44,220 nt of DNA from Gammaproteobacteria bacterium (GTDB lineage: Bacteria; Pseudomonadota; Gammaproteobacteria; Pseudomonadales; Azotimanducaceae). The position numbers and the translations under genes are program-made. The notes under the pieces were generated by a model, which saw only the letters and a list, made by a program, of their open reading frames with translations, was not told the origin of the DNA and made no database searches. Positions 1 through 8,700 of the stretch are shown one piece after another (position 1 is the first letter of the stretch; every line of letters begins with the position of its first letter). Location of the stretch: assembly GCA_028821125.1 (NCBI GenBank), contig JAPPHD010000127.1, positions 1-44,220 on the forward strand, written 5' to 3'.

Positions 1-1430
1 TCCAGGCACTGGCGGATGATGCGCAGGCTCTGGCGGATTTCCTCCACGCGCACCACGCAGCGGTCGTAGCAGTCGCCGTTGGCCGCGGTGGGCACCTCGA
101 AATCGAACTGGTCGTAACCGCCGTAGGGGCGTTTCTTGCGCAGGTCCCAGTCGGAGCCGGTGGCCCGCAGGCCTGGCCCGGTAATGCCCCACTCCACGGC
201 CTCCGCCGTGTTGTACCGGCCCACATCCACCGTGCGCCGCTTCAGGATGTTGTTTTTGGTGGCCATCCGGTCGTAGTGGTCGAGCCGGGCGGGCATGTAG
301 TCGAGGAAATCCCGGAGCATGGTGTCCCAGCCGTCGGGAAGGTCCTGGGTCACGCCGCCGATGCGGAACCAGGCCGGGTGCATGCGCCCGCCGGTGATCG
401 CCTCGACGATGCTGAACAGCCGCTCCCGGTCGGCGAACATGTAGAACACCGGGGACATCTGGCCCACGTCCTGGGCGAAGGTGCCGAAGAACACCAGGTG
501 GCTGGAGATACGGAACAGTTCCGAAACCAGAATGCGGATGACCTTGGCCCGGTCCGGCACCTCGATGCCGGCCATCTTCTCCACGGCCATGACATAGGGC
601 AGGTTGTTCATCACGCCGCCCAGGTAGTCGACCCGGTCGGTATACGGAATGTAGGTGTGCCAGGACTGGCGCTCCCCCATCTTCTCGGCGCCGCGATGGT
701 GGTAGCCGATGTCCGGCACCGCATCGACGATGACCTCGCCGTCGAGCTGCAGCGCAATGCGGAACACCCCGTGCACGCTCGGGTGATTCGGGCCCAGGTT
801 CAGGAACATGAAGTCGGTGTGCTTGGCCGTCTTCGTCATGCCCCACTCTTCCGGTACGAAGCGCAGGCTTTCCTGCTGTTCGTCGAGGATTTCATCGGAC
901 ATCCGGAACGGGTCCATCTCCGTGGCCCGGGCGGGATGGTCCTTCCGCAGCGGGTGCCCTTCCCAGAGCGGCGGGGTGAGTATCCGATAGAGGTTGGGAT
1001 GGCCCTCGAAGTCCACCCCGAACATGTCGAAACCCTCGCGTTCGTACCAGTTTGCGGCAGGCCAGAGCCCGGTGAGGGTGGGCGCCCTGGCGTCATCTTC
1101 CGGCAGGGCGACCTTGACGCGGAGGTCCTCGTTCTTTTCCAGCGAAATCAGGTGATAGAAAACGGTGAATGCTGACTCCGGCTGCCCCTCCCGGTGCATC
1201 CTCACCCGCTCGTCGATCACCGACAGGTCGAAAAGCATCGGGTAATCGCCTTTCAGCGCTTGCATGACATCGACGAGGCGCTCTCGCGGCACCCAGAGGT
1301 TGGGAATGCCGTCCGCCGTCTCCTGGTAGTCCAGGCCGGGGCCAAACCTGCCGAGCAGGTCCCCCACCGGCCCGCTGGCCGGCGCGTGCCGGCGGGTATC
1401 CGCCGGTGCCTGTGCAACTTCCGCTGTCAT
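1..1430 (-). CDS. nuoCD: NADH-quinone oxidoreductase subunit C/D fusion (partial, runs off left edge)
   Basis: This encodes the fused 30/49-kDa peripheral-arm subunits of respiratory complex I, on the cytoplasmic face of the inner membrane, where they help form the quinone site. I translated the minus strand from ATG 1430: the NuoC part (with [13 protein letters not shown] and the HPLRKDHPA segment) continues without a stop into NuoD ([25 protein letters not shown]). The fusion is therefore real and not two genes. The frame is open to base 1, so the C-terminal part of NuoD lies outside the window; 476 codons are visible. Its ATG overlaps the nuoB stop as ATGA, implying translational coupling. 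A fused NuoCD is characteristic of many gammaproteobacteria. Confidence 0.96.
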   Translation of the reverse strand, partial: MTAEVAQAPADTRRHAPASGPVGDLLGRFGPGLDYQETADGIPNLWVPRERLVDVMQALKGDYPMLFDLSVIDERVRMHREGQPESAFTVFYHLISLEKNEDLRVKVALPEDDARAPTLTGLWPAANWYEREGFDMFGVDFEGHPNLYRILTPPLWEGHPLRKDHPARATEMDPFRMSDEILDEQQESLRFVPEEWGMTKTAKHTDFMFLNLGPNHPSVHGVFRIALQLDGEVIVDAVPDIGYHHRGAEKMGERQSWHTYIPYTDRVDYLGGVMNNLPYVMAVEKMAGIEVPDRAKVIRILVSELFRISSHLVFFGTFAQDVGQMSPVFYMFADRERLFSIVEAITGGRMHPAWFRIGGVTQDLPDGWDTMLRDFLDYMPARLDHYDRMATKNNILKRRTVDVGRYNTAEAVEWGITGPGLRATGSDWDLRKKRPYGGYDQFDFEVPTAANGDCYDRCVVRVEEIRQSLRIIRQCL

Positions 1431-2113
1431 TGCTTTCGAGCTTTGCCGAGCAGGTCCTTGGAGAGGGGGGCATCGCCCACCGTGGTGGGTTCCGCGAGGT
1501 TCGTGGTGCGCATCCGTTCCGGGGTCAGGGCGTCCCGCTGACTGGGCTCGTACTTGCTGACCGCACCGTCCTCGCCCACCAGCCAGCTATAGGGCCGCGG
1601 CCGGCCCTTCACCGCTTCCTGCAGGAGCGTCAAGCCCTGCATGAAGGCTTCCGGGCGCGGCGGGCAGCCCGGCACGTAGACATCGACAGGCAGGAACTTG
1701 TCGACACCCTGCACGACGCTGTAGATGTCGAACATCCCGCCCGAATTGGCGCACGAACCCATGGAGATCACCCACCTGGGTTCGAGAAGCTGATCGTAGA
1801 GGTGCTGCAGCACCGGGGCCATCTTGCGGAACACGGTGCCGGAGATGACGATGAGATCCGCCTGGCGGGGCGTCGCCCGAATGACCTCGGCCCCGAAACG
1901 GGAGATGTCGTGCCGGGAGGTGAGCGCGGTGGCCATCTCCACGTAGCAGCAGGACAGCCCGAAGTTGAACGGCCAGAGCGAGTTGGCCCGGCCCCAGGCC
2001 ACCAGGTCGTCCAGCCTGGCGGTGAGGAAGCCCTTGGCGCTCTGCTCCTCGTAGACCCGGTCGGGCCCGGCCATGGGCGCCCCCGGTTCCGTCTTTACCA
2101 ACCGCCACTGCAT
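1427..2113 (-). CDS. nuoB: NADH-quinone oxidoreductase subunit B
   Basis: NuoB is the 228-residue subunit that carries the N2 [4Fe-4S] cluster and passes electrons to quinone in complex I. The cluster ligands are visible: the adjacent cysteines in [10 protein letters not shown], then MGSCANSGG and PGCPPRPE. The reading frame is open well upstream to about 2692, but that extension overlaps nuoA and has no NuoB character, so I start at ATG 2113. This ATG shares one base with the nuoA stop codon (TGATG). The C-terminal tail after the last cysteine motif is somewhat long and divergent, which is common in the family. Confidence 0.96.
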   Translation of the reverse strand: MQWRLVKTEPGAPMAGPDRVYEEQSAKGFLTARLDDLVAWGRANSLWPFNFGLSCCYVEMATALTSRHDISRFGAEVIRATPRQADLIVISGTVFRKMAPVLQHLYDQLLEPRWVISMGSCANSGGMFDIYSVVQGVDKFLPVDVYVPGCPPRPEAFMQGLTLLQEAVKGRPRPYSWLVGEDGAVSKYEPSQRDALTPERMRTTNLAEPTTVGDAPLSKDLLGKARKQ

Positions 2114-2574
2114 CAGGCGCCGCCCTCCGGCTCCGTGGCTGGAACGGTCGCATAGCGCCGGCGCCGGAAGCGTTCCTTGATGCCCCAGTCCAGGGCGCCG
2201 GTACGCAATTCGTAGACGAGCGCCACCAGCAGGATGACGATGAATATTCCCGCGCCGATATAGCCCCGCCAGCCCAGCTCGAAGAACGCCACGGCCCAGG
2301 CGAATATGAAGATCGTTTCGAGATCGAAAATCACGAAAAACATGGCGATGAGATAGAATTCGACGGACAGGCGCGTCTGTTCGGCCTCGCCCACCGGGAC
2401 GATGCCGGACTCGAATGGCATGTCGGTCGCCTTCCGGTGCCGGGTGCGGGAACCGAGCAGCCAGGAACCCACGAAGACGACACCCAGCACCCCGGCGACC
2501 AGCGCCGTGTAAATCAGCAACGGCCAGAGGTCCTGGCCGCCCGTAGCCGCATCCAAGGCTGTCTCCGGTCCCAC
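2113..2574 (-). CDS. nuoA: NADH-quinone oxidoreductase subunit A
   Basis: NuoA is a small membrane subunit of complex I with three transmembrane helices. The protein shows a first helix at [20 protein letters not shown], the conserved loop with [10 protein letters not shown], a second helix with [17 protein letters not shown] and a third near [19 protein letters not shown]. An in-frame ATG exists at 2667, but I prefer GTG 2574, which has a good ribosome-binding site (AGGAG, 6 bases upstream) and gives 153 residues, near the usual family length. It is the first gene of the visible nuo operon. Confidence 0.93.
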   Translation of the reverse strand: MGPETALDAATGGQDLWPLLIYTALVAGVLGVVFVGSWLLGSRTRHRKATDMPFESGIVPVGEAEQTRLSVEFYLIAMFFVIFDLETIFIFAWAVAFFELGWRGYIGAGIFIVILLVALVYELRTGALDWGIKERFRRRRYATVPATEPEGGA

Positions 2575-2663
2575 CGAATCTCCTGACGAAAATCGACGCT
2601 GGAAGTGGATCGATCGGGCGCGCCCGTGTGCCGGCAGGACAGCGCCCCACGAATCGGGGTGCG

Positions 2664-2692
2664 ACAATAATGGCCGACTTGCCCCGGCGCAA
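2664..2692 (-). promoter_or_regulatory. candidate sigma70-type promoter for nuoABCD
   Basis: On the minus strand TTGCGC (2692-2687) and TATTGT (2669-2664) are separated by 17 bases, about 90 bases upstream of the chosen nuoA start. Both boxes match the consensus only partly, and a short CTTGC/GCAAG hairpin overlaps the upstream box. This is a pattern match only. Confidence 0.35.
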
Positions 2693-2713
2693 GGGGCGGG
2701 ACGAAATTCAGCC

Positions 2714-2731
2714 CGATTAGTTCGCTAATCG
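2714..2731. other. 7-bp hairpin with TTCG tetraloop upstream of nuoA
   Basis: CGATTAG (2714-2720), TTCG, CTAATCG (2725-2731) form a perfect stem; read on the minus strand the loop is CGAA. Both loops are stable tetraloop types. There is no T-run after it on either strand, so it is not a typical intrinsic terminator. It lies just upstream of the candidate nuo promoter and could be an operator or an RNA structure. Confidence 0.5.
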
Positions 2732-2809
2732 CCCATCGCCGGTCGCACGCAACGGGACTTCTCGAAGGCCCCGCACAACCCGAAGGGAACTTCGCTGGCA
2801 CCGGGCAGC

Positions 2810-2918
2810 GAGTTCGCATGCGGCGCTTCCCTTTCGGCGCACGGCCACATCATCCTGCGTAACGCAAGGCTTTCGGACGAGCTTAACGCGCCGAAAGGGA
2901 AGCGCCGCATGCGAACTC
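2810..2918. repeat. perfect 31-bp inverted repeat with 47-base spacer
   Basis: Bases 2810-2840 are the exact reverse complement of 2888-2918. The spacer 2841-2887 contains no recognisable gene. The repeat lies in the non-coding gap 2575-2976, between the 3' end of the oxidoreductase gene and nuoA, both on the minus strand. Exact identity over 31 bases suggests a recent or selected structure, such as a miniature transposable element or a large transcript hairpin. No target duplication or transposase was seen. Confidence 0.9.
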
Positions 2919-2976
2919 TTTCCCCAAGACCCCGCGTTGTTCCTTCCACAGCAGCGTTCCGCCCGGACGAGAACAG

Positions 2977-3996
2977 CTAAGCGTCGTGCACCAGTTGCGT
3001 TCCGAAGTTGTCGCCCCGGAAAAGCCGCATCAGCGCCTCCGGCAGGTTCTCCACGCCTTCGAGTATGTCTTCCCGGTACTGCAGCTTGCCCTCGGCGATC
3101 AGCGCGGCGAGCCTGGAGTGGGCTTCCTCGAAGCGGTCCCGGAAATTGAAGACGTAGAAGCCCGTCATCTCCGCCTGCTTGTAGACGAGGTTGAAGTAGT
3201 TCTTGGGGCCGTACCAGTCGAGGTCGTTGTTATATTGAGACGTGCCACCGCACAGCACCACCCGGGCGCCCTGGGCGATGCGGGCCAGGGCCGCGTCGAG
3301 GATTGCGCCGCCGACGTGGTCGAAGTAGATGTCGATCCCGTTCGGGCAGGTCTCGTCGAGACGGGCGGGTACGTCTTCGGACTTGTAGTCAATGGCGGCA
3401 TCGCAACCGAGTTCGCTCACCAGCCAGCCGCACTTCCTGGCGCCGCCGGCAATGCCCACCACCCGGCACCCCTGCATTTTCGCCAATTGGCAGACGAGTG
3501 CGCCCACGTTGCCCGCCGCGGTGGATACGACCAGGGTATCGCCCACGCGCGGCCGGGCGTATTCCGTCATGCCGAAATAGGCCGTGGCGCCGCTGCCGCC
3601 GAGGACATGCAGCAGCGTGCTTGCGGGGAACCCTTCCCTGGGCTGCACCTTGTTCACCACCCGGCGGCGAACACCGTCTGATATGACGTAGCGCTGCCAG
3701 CCGAGATCGCCCATCACCAGGTCGCCCGGTTCGAAATCCGGGTTCCTGGACTCAACCACCTCGGCCAGTCCGCTGCCGCGCATCGTCGCGCCGATGGGGA
3801 TGGGCCGGCGCGCGATGCCGCCGGAGACCAGGGCCATGCGGGCCGGCGGATTCACCGTGAAGTACCGCGCCTTCAGCAGCATGCAGCCCGGCCCCAGGGG
3901 AGCGACGGGTTCCCGTTTCATCTCGAAATTCGACGCCTGCACTTCGGCCTCGGGCCGCGATGCGACCACCCACTTCACGTTTTCCAGTCCGCTCAT
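2977..3996 (-). CDS. MDR-family NADPH-dependent oxidoreductase (CurA / prostaglandin-reductase-like)
   Basis: This 339-residue protein belongs to the zinc-free medium-chain dehydrogenase/reductase group that includes curcumin reductase CurA and leukotriene B4 12-hydroxydehydrogenase. Those enzymes reduce the double bond of alpha,beta-unsaturated carbonyls with NADPH. Visible features are the N-terminal GroES-like part (CMLLKARYFTVNPPARM), the glycine-rich TAAGNVGALVCQLAKMQGC Rossmann segment near residue 160, IDIYFDHVGG, and the family-typical C-terminal EGVENLPEAL. I start at ATG 3996, which follows a GGAAAGAG ribosome-binding site. The frame is open upstream to 4458 but that part has no family resemblance. 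The natural substrate cannot be told from sequence. Confidence 0.9.
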   Translation of the reverse strand: MSGLENVKWVVASRPEAEVQASNFEMKREPVAPLGPGCMLLKARYFTVNPPARMALVSGGIARRPIPIGATMRGSGLAEVVESRNPDFEPGDLVMGDLGWQRYVISDGVRRRVVNKVQPREGFPASTLLHVLGGSGATAYFGMTEYARPRVGDTLVVSTAAGNVGALVCQLAKMQGCRVVGIAGGARKCGWLVSELGCDAAIDYKSEDVPARLDETCPNGIDIYFDHVGGAILDAALARIAQGARVVLCGGTSQYNNDLDWYGPKNYFNLVYKQAEMTGFYVFNFRDRFEEAHSRLAALIAEGKLQYREDILEGVENLPEALMRLFRGDNFGTQLVHDA

Positions 3997-4262
3997 CGAT
4001 TCAACTCTTTCCAACAGTTTCGGGATGTTCCGCGCGGCTCGGTGCACGATGCCGCAGCGCACACCGGCCCGGCGCCGAGTCACCGATACTATGCTAAACG
4101 CAACTTCAATTGTCGTTCTGAATCGGCGGGCTCGGATTCGCTCACTGCGATTTTCCGACCCGGCGTGCCCGATGCCCGTACCGCCTACCCGCTCTCGGAG
4201 CCCCGGATCGAAGGAAATGTCCCGGCCAGGCAGGTCGCCGGGCTGATGACATACCGCTTGAC

Positions 4263-4268
4263 TATAAT
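4263..4268 (+). promoter_or_regulatory. consensus -10 box (TATAAT) upstream of the DUF1801 gene
   Basis: A perfect TATAAT lies 38 bases before the GTG start at 4307, a plausible distance for a short 5' leader. No good -35 box is visible at the expected position near 4240. The rest of the 310-base gap 3997-4306 holds an AT-richer patch near 4085-4115 that may contain the divergent promoter of the oxidoreductase; I see no gene in it. Confidence 0.4.
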
Positions 4269-4306
4269 GAACATGATTCCGGCGACAGGTGAGGTGTATC
4301 CGGTCC

Positions 4307-4723
4307 GTGTCCGAGCTCAAGACAAGGCAGCACGACGGCGATGTCGACGCGTACCTCGATTCGGTCGAGAACCCCAGGCGCCGGGAAGATGCGCGGCGGG
4401 TGCTCAACCTGATGCGGGAGGTCACCGGCGAACGGCCGAAGATGTGGGGGTCGAGCATTGTTGGATTCGGAAGCTATCACTACACCTACGCCAGCGGCCG
4501 CGAGGGGGACTGGCCGGTCGTCGGCTTTGCCCCGCGCAAGCAGAACCTCGTCCTCTACATCATGCCCGGTTTCGCCCGTTACGAATCTCTGCTCGCCAGG
4601 CTCGGCAAGCACCGCACCGGGAAATCCTGCCTGTACGTCAACAAGCTCGATGACATCGACCCGGAGGTGCTCGAAGAGCTGGTTCGGGAGTCCGTTGACG
4701 AGATGAAGCGGCGGTACGGATGA
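4307..4723 (+). CDS. DUF1801 (YdhG-like) domain protein
   Basis: This 138-residue protein matches the DUF1801 family, a small soluble fold without a firmly established biochemical role. Typical segments are VDAYLDSVENPRRREDARRV at the N-terminus, the PKMWGSSIVGFGSYHY motif, FAPRKQNLVLYIM, and the C-terminal GKSCLYVNKLDDID. I chose GTG 4307 because the protein then begins at the usual family position and a GAGGTG ribosome-binding site precedes it; an in-frame GTG at 4289 is the alternative. It is followed after 113 bases by the OsmC-like gene on the same strand. Confidence 0.85.
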   Translation: MSELKTRQHDGDVDAYLDSVENPRRREDARRVLNLMREVTGERPKMWGSSIVGFGSYHYTYASGREGDWPVVGFAPRKQNLVLYIMPGFARYESLLARLGKHRTGKSCLYVNKLDDIDPEVLEELVRESVDEMKRRYG

Positions 4724-4836
4724 AACTCCCCGCCCGGAGCTACTGCGGCGATCGCGAGCAGCCCCTGTAAACGTCCGGCGGCAGCCGCACGGATACACTG
4801 AACGGAACGACATGGTTGCGGAGGACACTGCACCCC

Positions 4837-5250
4837 ATGGAAGCGAATATCACCTGGAAGGAGGCGGTCACCTTCACCGCCCGGTCCGGAAGCGGGCATG
4901 AAATCACCATCGACGGTCCGCCCGAGTCCGGGGGCCGCAACGCGGGGATGCGGCCCATGGAGTTGATGCTGCTGGGCCTCGGCGGCTGTGCCGCGTTCGA
5001 TGTCGTTCACATCCTGCGCAAGGGGCGCGCGGCAGTGTCCAGTTGCGAAGCCAGGGTCACGGCGCGCCGCGCCGAATCGGACCCGAAGGTGTTTACCGAC
5101 ATACACCTGCACTTCACGGTCGCGGGCGAAAACCTCACCGCGAAAAAGGTCGCGCGCGCCGTCGGGTTGTCAGCGGACAAGTACTGTTCCGCCTCCATCA
5201 TGTTGCGCCGCGCGGGCGCGGCGGTCACCCACGGATTCGAACTGGCGTGA
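4837..5250 (+). CDS. OsmC-family protein
   Basis: OsmC/Ohr proteins are thiol peroxidases that reduce organic hydroperoxides through a pair of cysteines. This 137-residue protein has the first cysteine in LGLGGCAAFD and the second in DKYCSASIM, spaced as in the YhfA-like branch, plus the N-terminal GRNAGMRPMELML signature. ATG 4837 is preceded by GGAGG and fits the family N-terminus better than the in-frame ATG at 4816. The YhfA branch has no proven peroxidase substrate, so the precise activity is uncertain. Confidence 0.9.
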   Translation: MEANITWKEAVTFTARSGSGHEITIDGPPESGGRNAGMRPMELMLLGLGGCAAFDVVHILRKGRAAVSSCEARVTARRAESDPKVFTDIHLHFTVAGENLTAKKVARAVGLSADKYCSASIMLRRAGAAVTHGFELA

Positions 5251-5330
5251 CCGGGCACGTGTTGACAGGGCCGAGCGATCGGCGAGTAGTTCCTATCGAG
5301 ACGCGGGAGGTAAGTCATGCCCTCGTTCCG

Positions 5331-5358
5331 AGGCCCGCGCCCAGGTGCGGGCTTTCGT
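5331..5358 (+). terminator. probable intrinsic terminator of the OsmC-like gene
   Basis: GCCCGC (5333-5338) and GCGGGC (5347-5352) form a 6-bp GC stem with an 8-base loop, extended by an A-T and a G-T pair and followed by TTTCGT. It lies about 80 bases after the OsmC stop codon. The T-run is short, so termination may be partial. Confidence 0.45.
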
Positions 5359-5452
5359 GTATCTGGGGCGGGTTGATCAACATCGCCTAGCCGCGCGGGA
5401 GCGCTGGCCGGAGAAACCCCTGCCGGCTTGGTCGAGCAAAGCGCGGCGCAGG

Positions 5453-5578
5453 TCATTTGCCCGGGCTACCAACCGGTCAATGTGGGAAACAAATCCCATC
5501 CGCCTTTTGGCGCATTGCACTCGGGTAGCCGGTCGCAGCCTCGCCAACGTCACGAAGCATTAGTCCGTACTGCTCATA
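5453..5578 (-). pseudogene. degenerate AlpA-type excisionase/regulator fragment
   Basis: The minus-strand frame reads LMLRDVGEAATGY, MRQKADGICFPH, an in-frame TGA, PVGSPGK, and a second TGA. The order of a helix-turn-helix-like start, a basic K-x-DG turn and FP-x-PV-x-x-G resembles AlpA-family proteins, small DNA-binding regulators that accompany P4-type integrases. Interruption by a stop inside the most conserved motif marks it as a remnant. The match is short and by eye, so the call is tentative. The surrounding 5251-5715 contains no other gene I can support. Confidence 0.35.
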
Positions 5579-5715
5579 CGTCGAACGATATTGCTGCCGC
5601 AATGCAAGATCAGAGAGCCAGCATCCGCAACAAGCGGATTTTCTCTGACCGCGTCTCGGAGCGCGCACCGACCAAGGGACTCATGTGACTAACGTGCATC
5701 CACCCAACTTGGGCG

Positions 5716-8700
5716 TCATCGCGTTGTGGACAAATTGGTGAGGTGGCCCGTGGGGCTTTGCAGGAGATTCATCACCCGTATGGGTCGGTCAGTGGCGATG
5801 GTCAAGCGCCATTTCCCCGTACCGTCGCCCAATCCGCCGACCAATCCCTCACCAGACCATTCAAGTTCCTGCGCACTTAACGTGCGTACAGCGTTGCCCG
5901 CAACAGACAGGGTCACGGGATTGCCCGGCGATTCACCGCCGTCGTCGACACCGTTGACTACTACCTCAGCGGCGTTTTCGCCCGGATTGATCAGTCGAAG
6001 ATAACTCACTTGGTTGGTGTTGCCGCCGGGGTTGAATATCGAAACCTCGTGATTTCGGCCTGCTCGGCGTACCAGGTCGTGCATTGAGGTGAGAAATCCG
6101 CTTGCCGTCCGGATGTACGCCAACACCTCCATGTCGAGACTCGAACTCAATGTCAGCCGCCAGTCACCGCTACCTGACCCGACCCCGGCAGGCAGATTCT
6201 TTGACGGGTTTCCAAGTTCCAGATCTGTCGAATTGAACTGTACCGCCGAATTCGCATCGAGCGTCAGGAAAACGGGTTCGTAGTCCCAACCACTGTCATC
6301 CACCGCCTCGATGCGCACGGCGCCTGACTCCGTAGTGTGGTTAACTACACGCACAAATCCCTCCCACCCATTCGGATTAGCCATGGACGGAAACAGCAGC
6401 ACCTCATTGGCCGCTTCCATGGAGTTCCGGGGCGTGGTCGACAAATTCGTGAAATGCCCTTCCGCGCTCTCCAACAAGCTCATGATCCGAACGGGCTGGT
6501 CGGCATCGACGACCAGGCGCCACTTGCCCGTCCCTGTTCCCAGTGCTCCATCCAACTCACCTTCGCCCGATTCCAGCTCTTGTGAGGTAATCGTGCGCAC
6601 CGTTCGAGGGCTGAGCACCAGTTTTACGTCTTCTCCGGGTGATTCGCCGGCGTCGTCAACGCCTTTGATCGATATTTTCGCTGTCTCCGCGCTCGCATTG
6701 ATGATCCGAAGGCTGCTGACCTGGTTCAGGTTGACTCCCGGGTTGAAGGTGGGTACCCAAAACCCGCCTGAAACACGAGGCACGGCATCGTGCATGGCGG
6801 TCACAAACCCGTCCGCCGTTCTCGCATAGGCCAACACTTCCACATCCGCATCGGAATGCAGTTCAAGTCTCCAGTCGCCCCGTGGCGTACCCAGTCGCTC
6901 CCACACCCACTGCGGATCCGGGCTTTGCCCTAACTCCAAGTGTCCGGTATTGAAATGCATGGCGTGCCCCGGCTCGATGTCCACCCACCGCAGGGGGTAT
7001 TGCGTGCCCCCGTCGTCGACGGCGTTGATGTTCACTCTACGCTTGGTAGCTCCCCGATTGATCAAACGCACGAATCCCTCGCGGACAGGATTCGCGCTCG
7101 ATGGCAACAACGGGACCTGTAATGTGCTGCTTGCGAACTCCGTCGCAATGACGGAATACGGTGTTTCGTGGAACCGGTGACTACGATCCTCCACTTCCAG
7201 GAAATACGTTCCTGAATCGAGGCGGCTATTGGTCACGAAGTCGTGATCGCGAGTGAACGAACGATTGCTGTCGACTTCGACTCCGTTCTCGGTCCGCAGC
7301 CGGGCGCCAATGCCGTCGCCGCTCACGACAATTCGCAGGTCAGTGGTCTCCTGGAGGACCAGCCGAAAATAGTCCAGGTCCCTCCTGTCAACCGTACCGG
7401 ATTGGACGACACCCAGCCGCAGCGCGGTAGCGGCATCGAAGGCGTCGCCATGATCGTCCTGAAGATACTGAATCGTCGCATCTGCACTCAAAGCTTCCTG
7501 CAGGGCAGGAATGTGTGTATTGATCGATTCGTCGCTCAGCGGGTTGTCACGGAAGTTGACGGCATACAGATAGTGGCTCCTGGAGGATGCTGGAAGGAGA
7601 GGAGATACGTCCCGAATCTGATTTCCCTGGAGGAGCAAGGTCTGCAGTTTTTTCAATGCGGACAGAGGTGAAATGTTGGAGATTGAATTGGATGCCAAAT
7701 TCAGCGTCTTGAGTTCTGTCAGTTCGCTCAATGGCGAGATGTCCGAGACGGCATTTCCCTCAAGATTCAGATACGTCAACCCGGAAAGCGAGGCTAGCGG
7801 CGAAACATCCGAAACCAGATTGTTCTGAAGAAACAGAAGTTCCAGCCAGAACATCTCCGAAAGCGCGCCAATATCCGATATCGAATTCGACTGCAGGTAC
7901 AGAATGTTCATGGCGTAGTGGCTGGCAAGGGCGGATACATCGGATATCCGATTGTTGTGCAGCAGTAGCACACGCAGGTCCGTCAACCGTGACAACGGTG
8001 ACACGTCCGCGATCGAGTTCGACTGCAGGTGAAGCGACTGCAGGTGCACAAGGCCGGCCAACGGCGTTAAATCCTCGATTCGGTTTCCGTCCAGGCGAAG
8101 CTCCAGGAGGTTTGTGGCGAATTCCAATCCGCTCAGGTTCGAGATGCCAAGGGTTCCAGCCCGCAGATGAGTCAGCTTCATCATCTCTACGGAGGTTATG
8201 GCCGTGCCGGGTTTCTTGTTCAGCGCGGTTTCAAGAATCGCCTGAAGGTTGGGGTCCGGGATGTCGACGATCTCCTCACGGGGGTCGATCAAATTGAGGA
8301 GGTACGGGACCGAAAGCGGTCCCCCGGCGCTATGAATCCCGATATGGTAGACACCCGCTTCGAGGCGCCGCACGAATTCGGAGTGTTCGCGGCCTCGGCT
8401 GCGGTCGCCGGCCACCAAAATTCCCCCGCTGTTGTCATGAAGCTGAATGACCGCGGAGGATTCAAGCTGAACCTGTTTTTCTGCGTTCTCGGCATCGTAG
8501 GAGTCGGTACCCGCGACTCGCACGCTGACCAGTAACGCGCCGCTCGTTGTAAAAAAACGCACGTCAGTCGGCTGGTCGATTTCGAGCCTGAACATGTCAA
8601 TGTCGTAGTAAGGCGACAGAACGCCCCGTACGACGCTGCCAAAAGCGACGCTTGAGGCCACCTCCAGCCGATCGCCATGATCGTCGTAGTAGATGACTGT

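Noticed and set aside
1427-2692. 421-codon frame containing nuoB with a long N-terminal extension
   Set aside because: The extension overlaps nuoA in another frame and has no NuoB similarity; ATG 2113 gives the normal protein and a one-base overlap with nuoA.
2977-4458. 493-codon version of the MDR oxidoreductase
   Set aside because: The upstream 154 codons show no family resemblance and cover the probable divergent promoter region; ATG 3996 has a ribosome-binding site.
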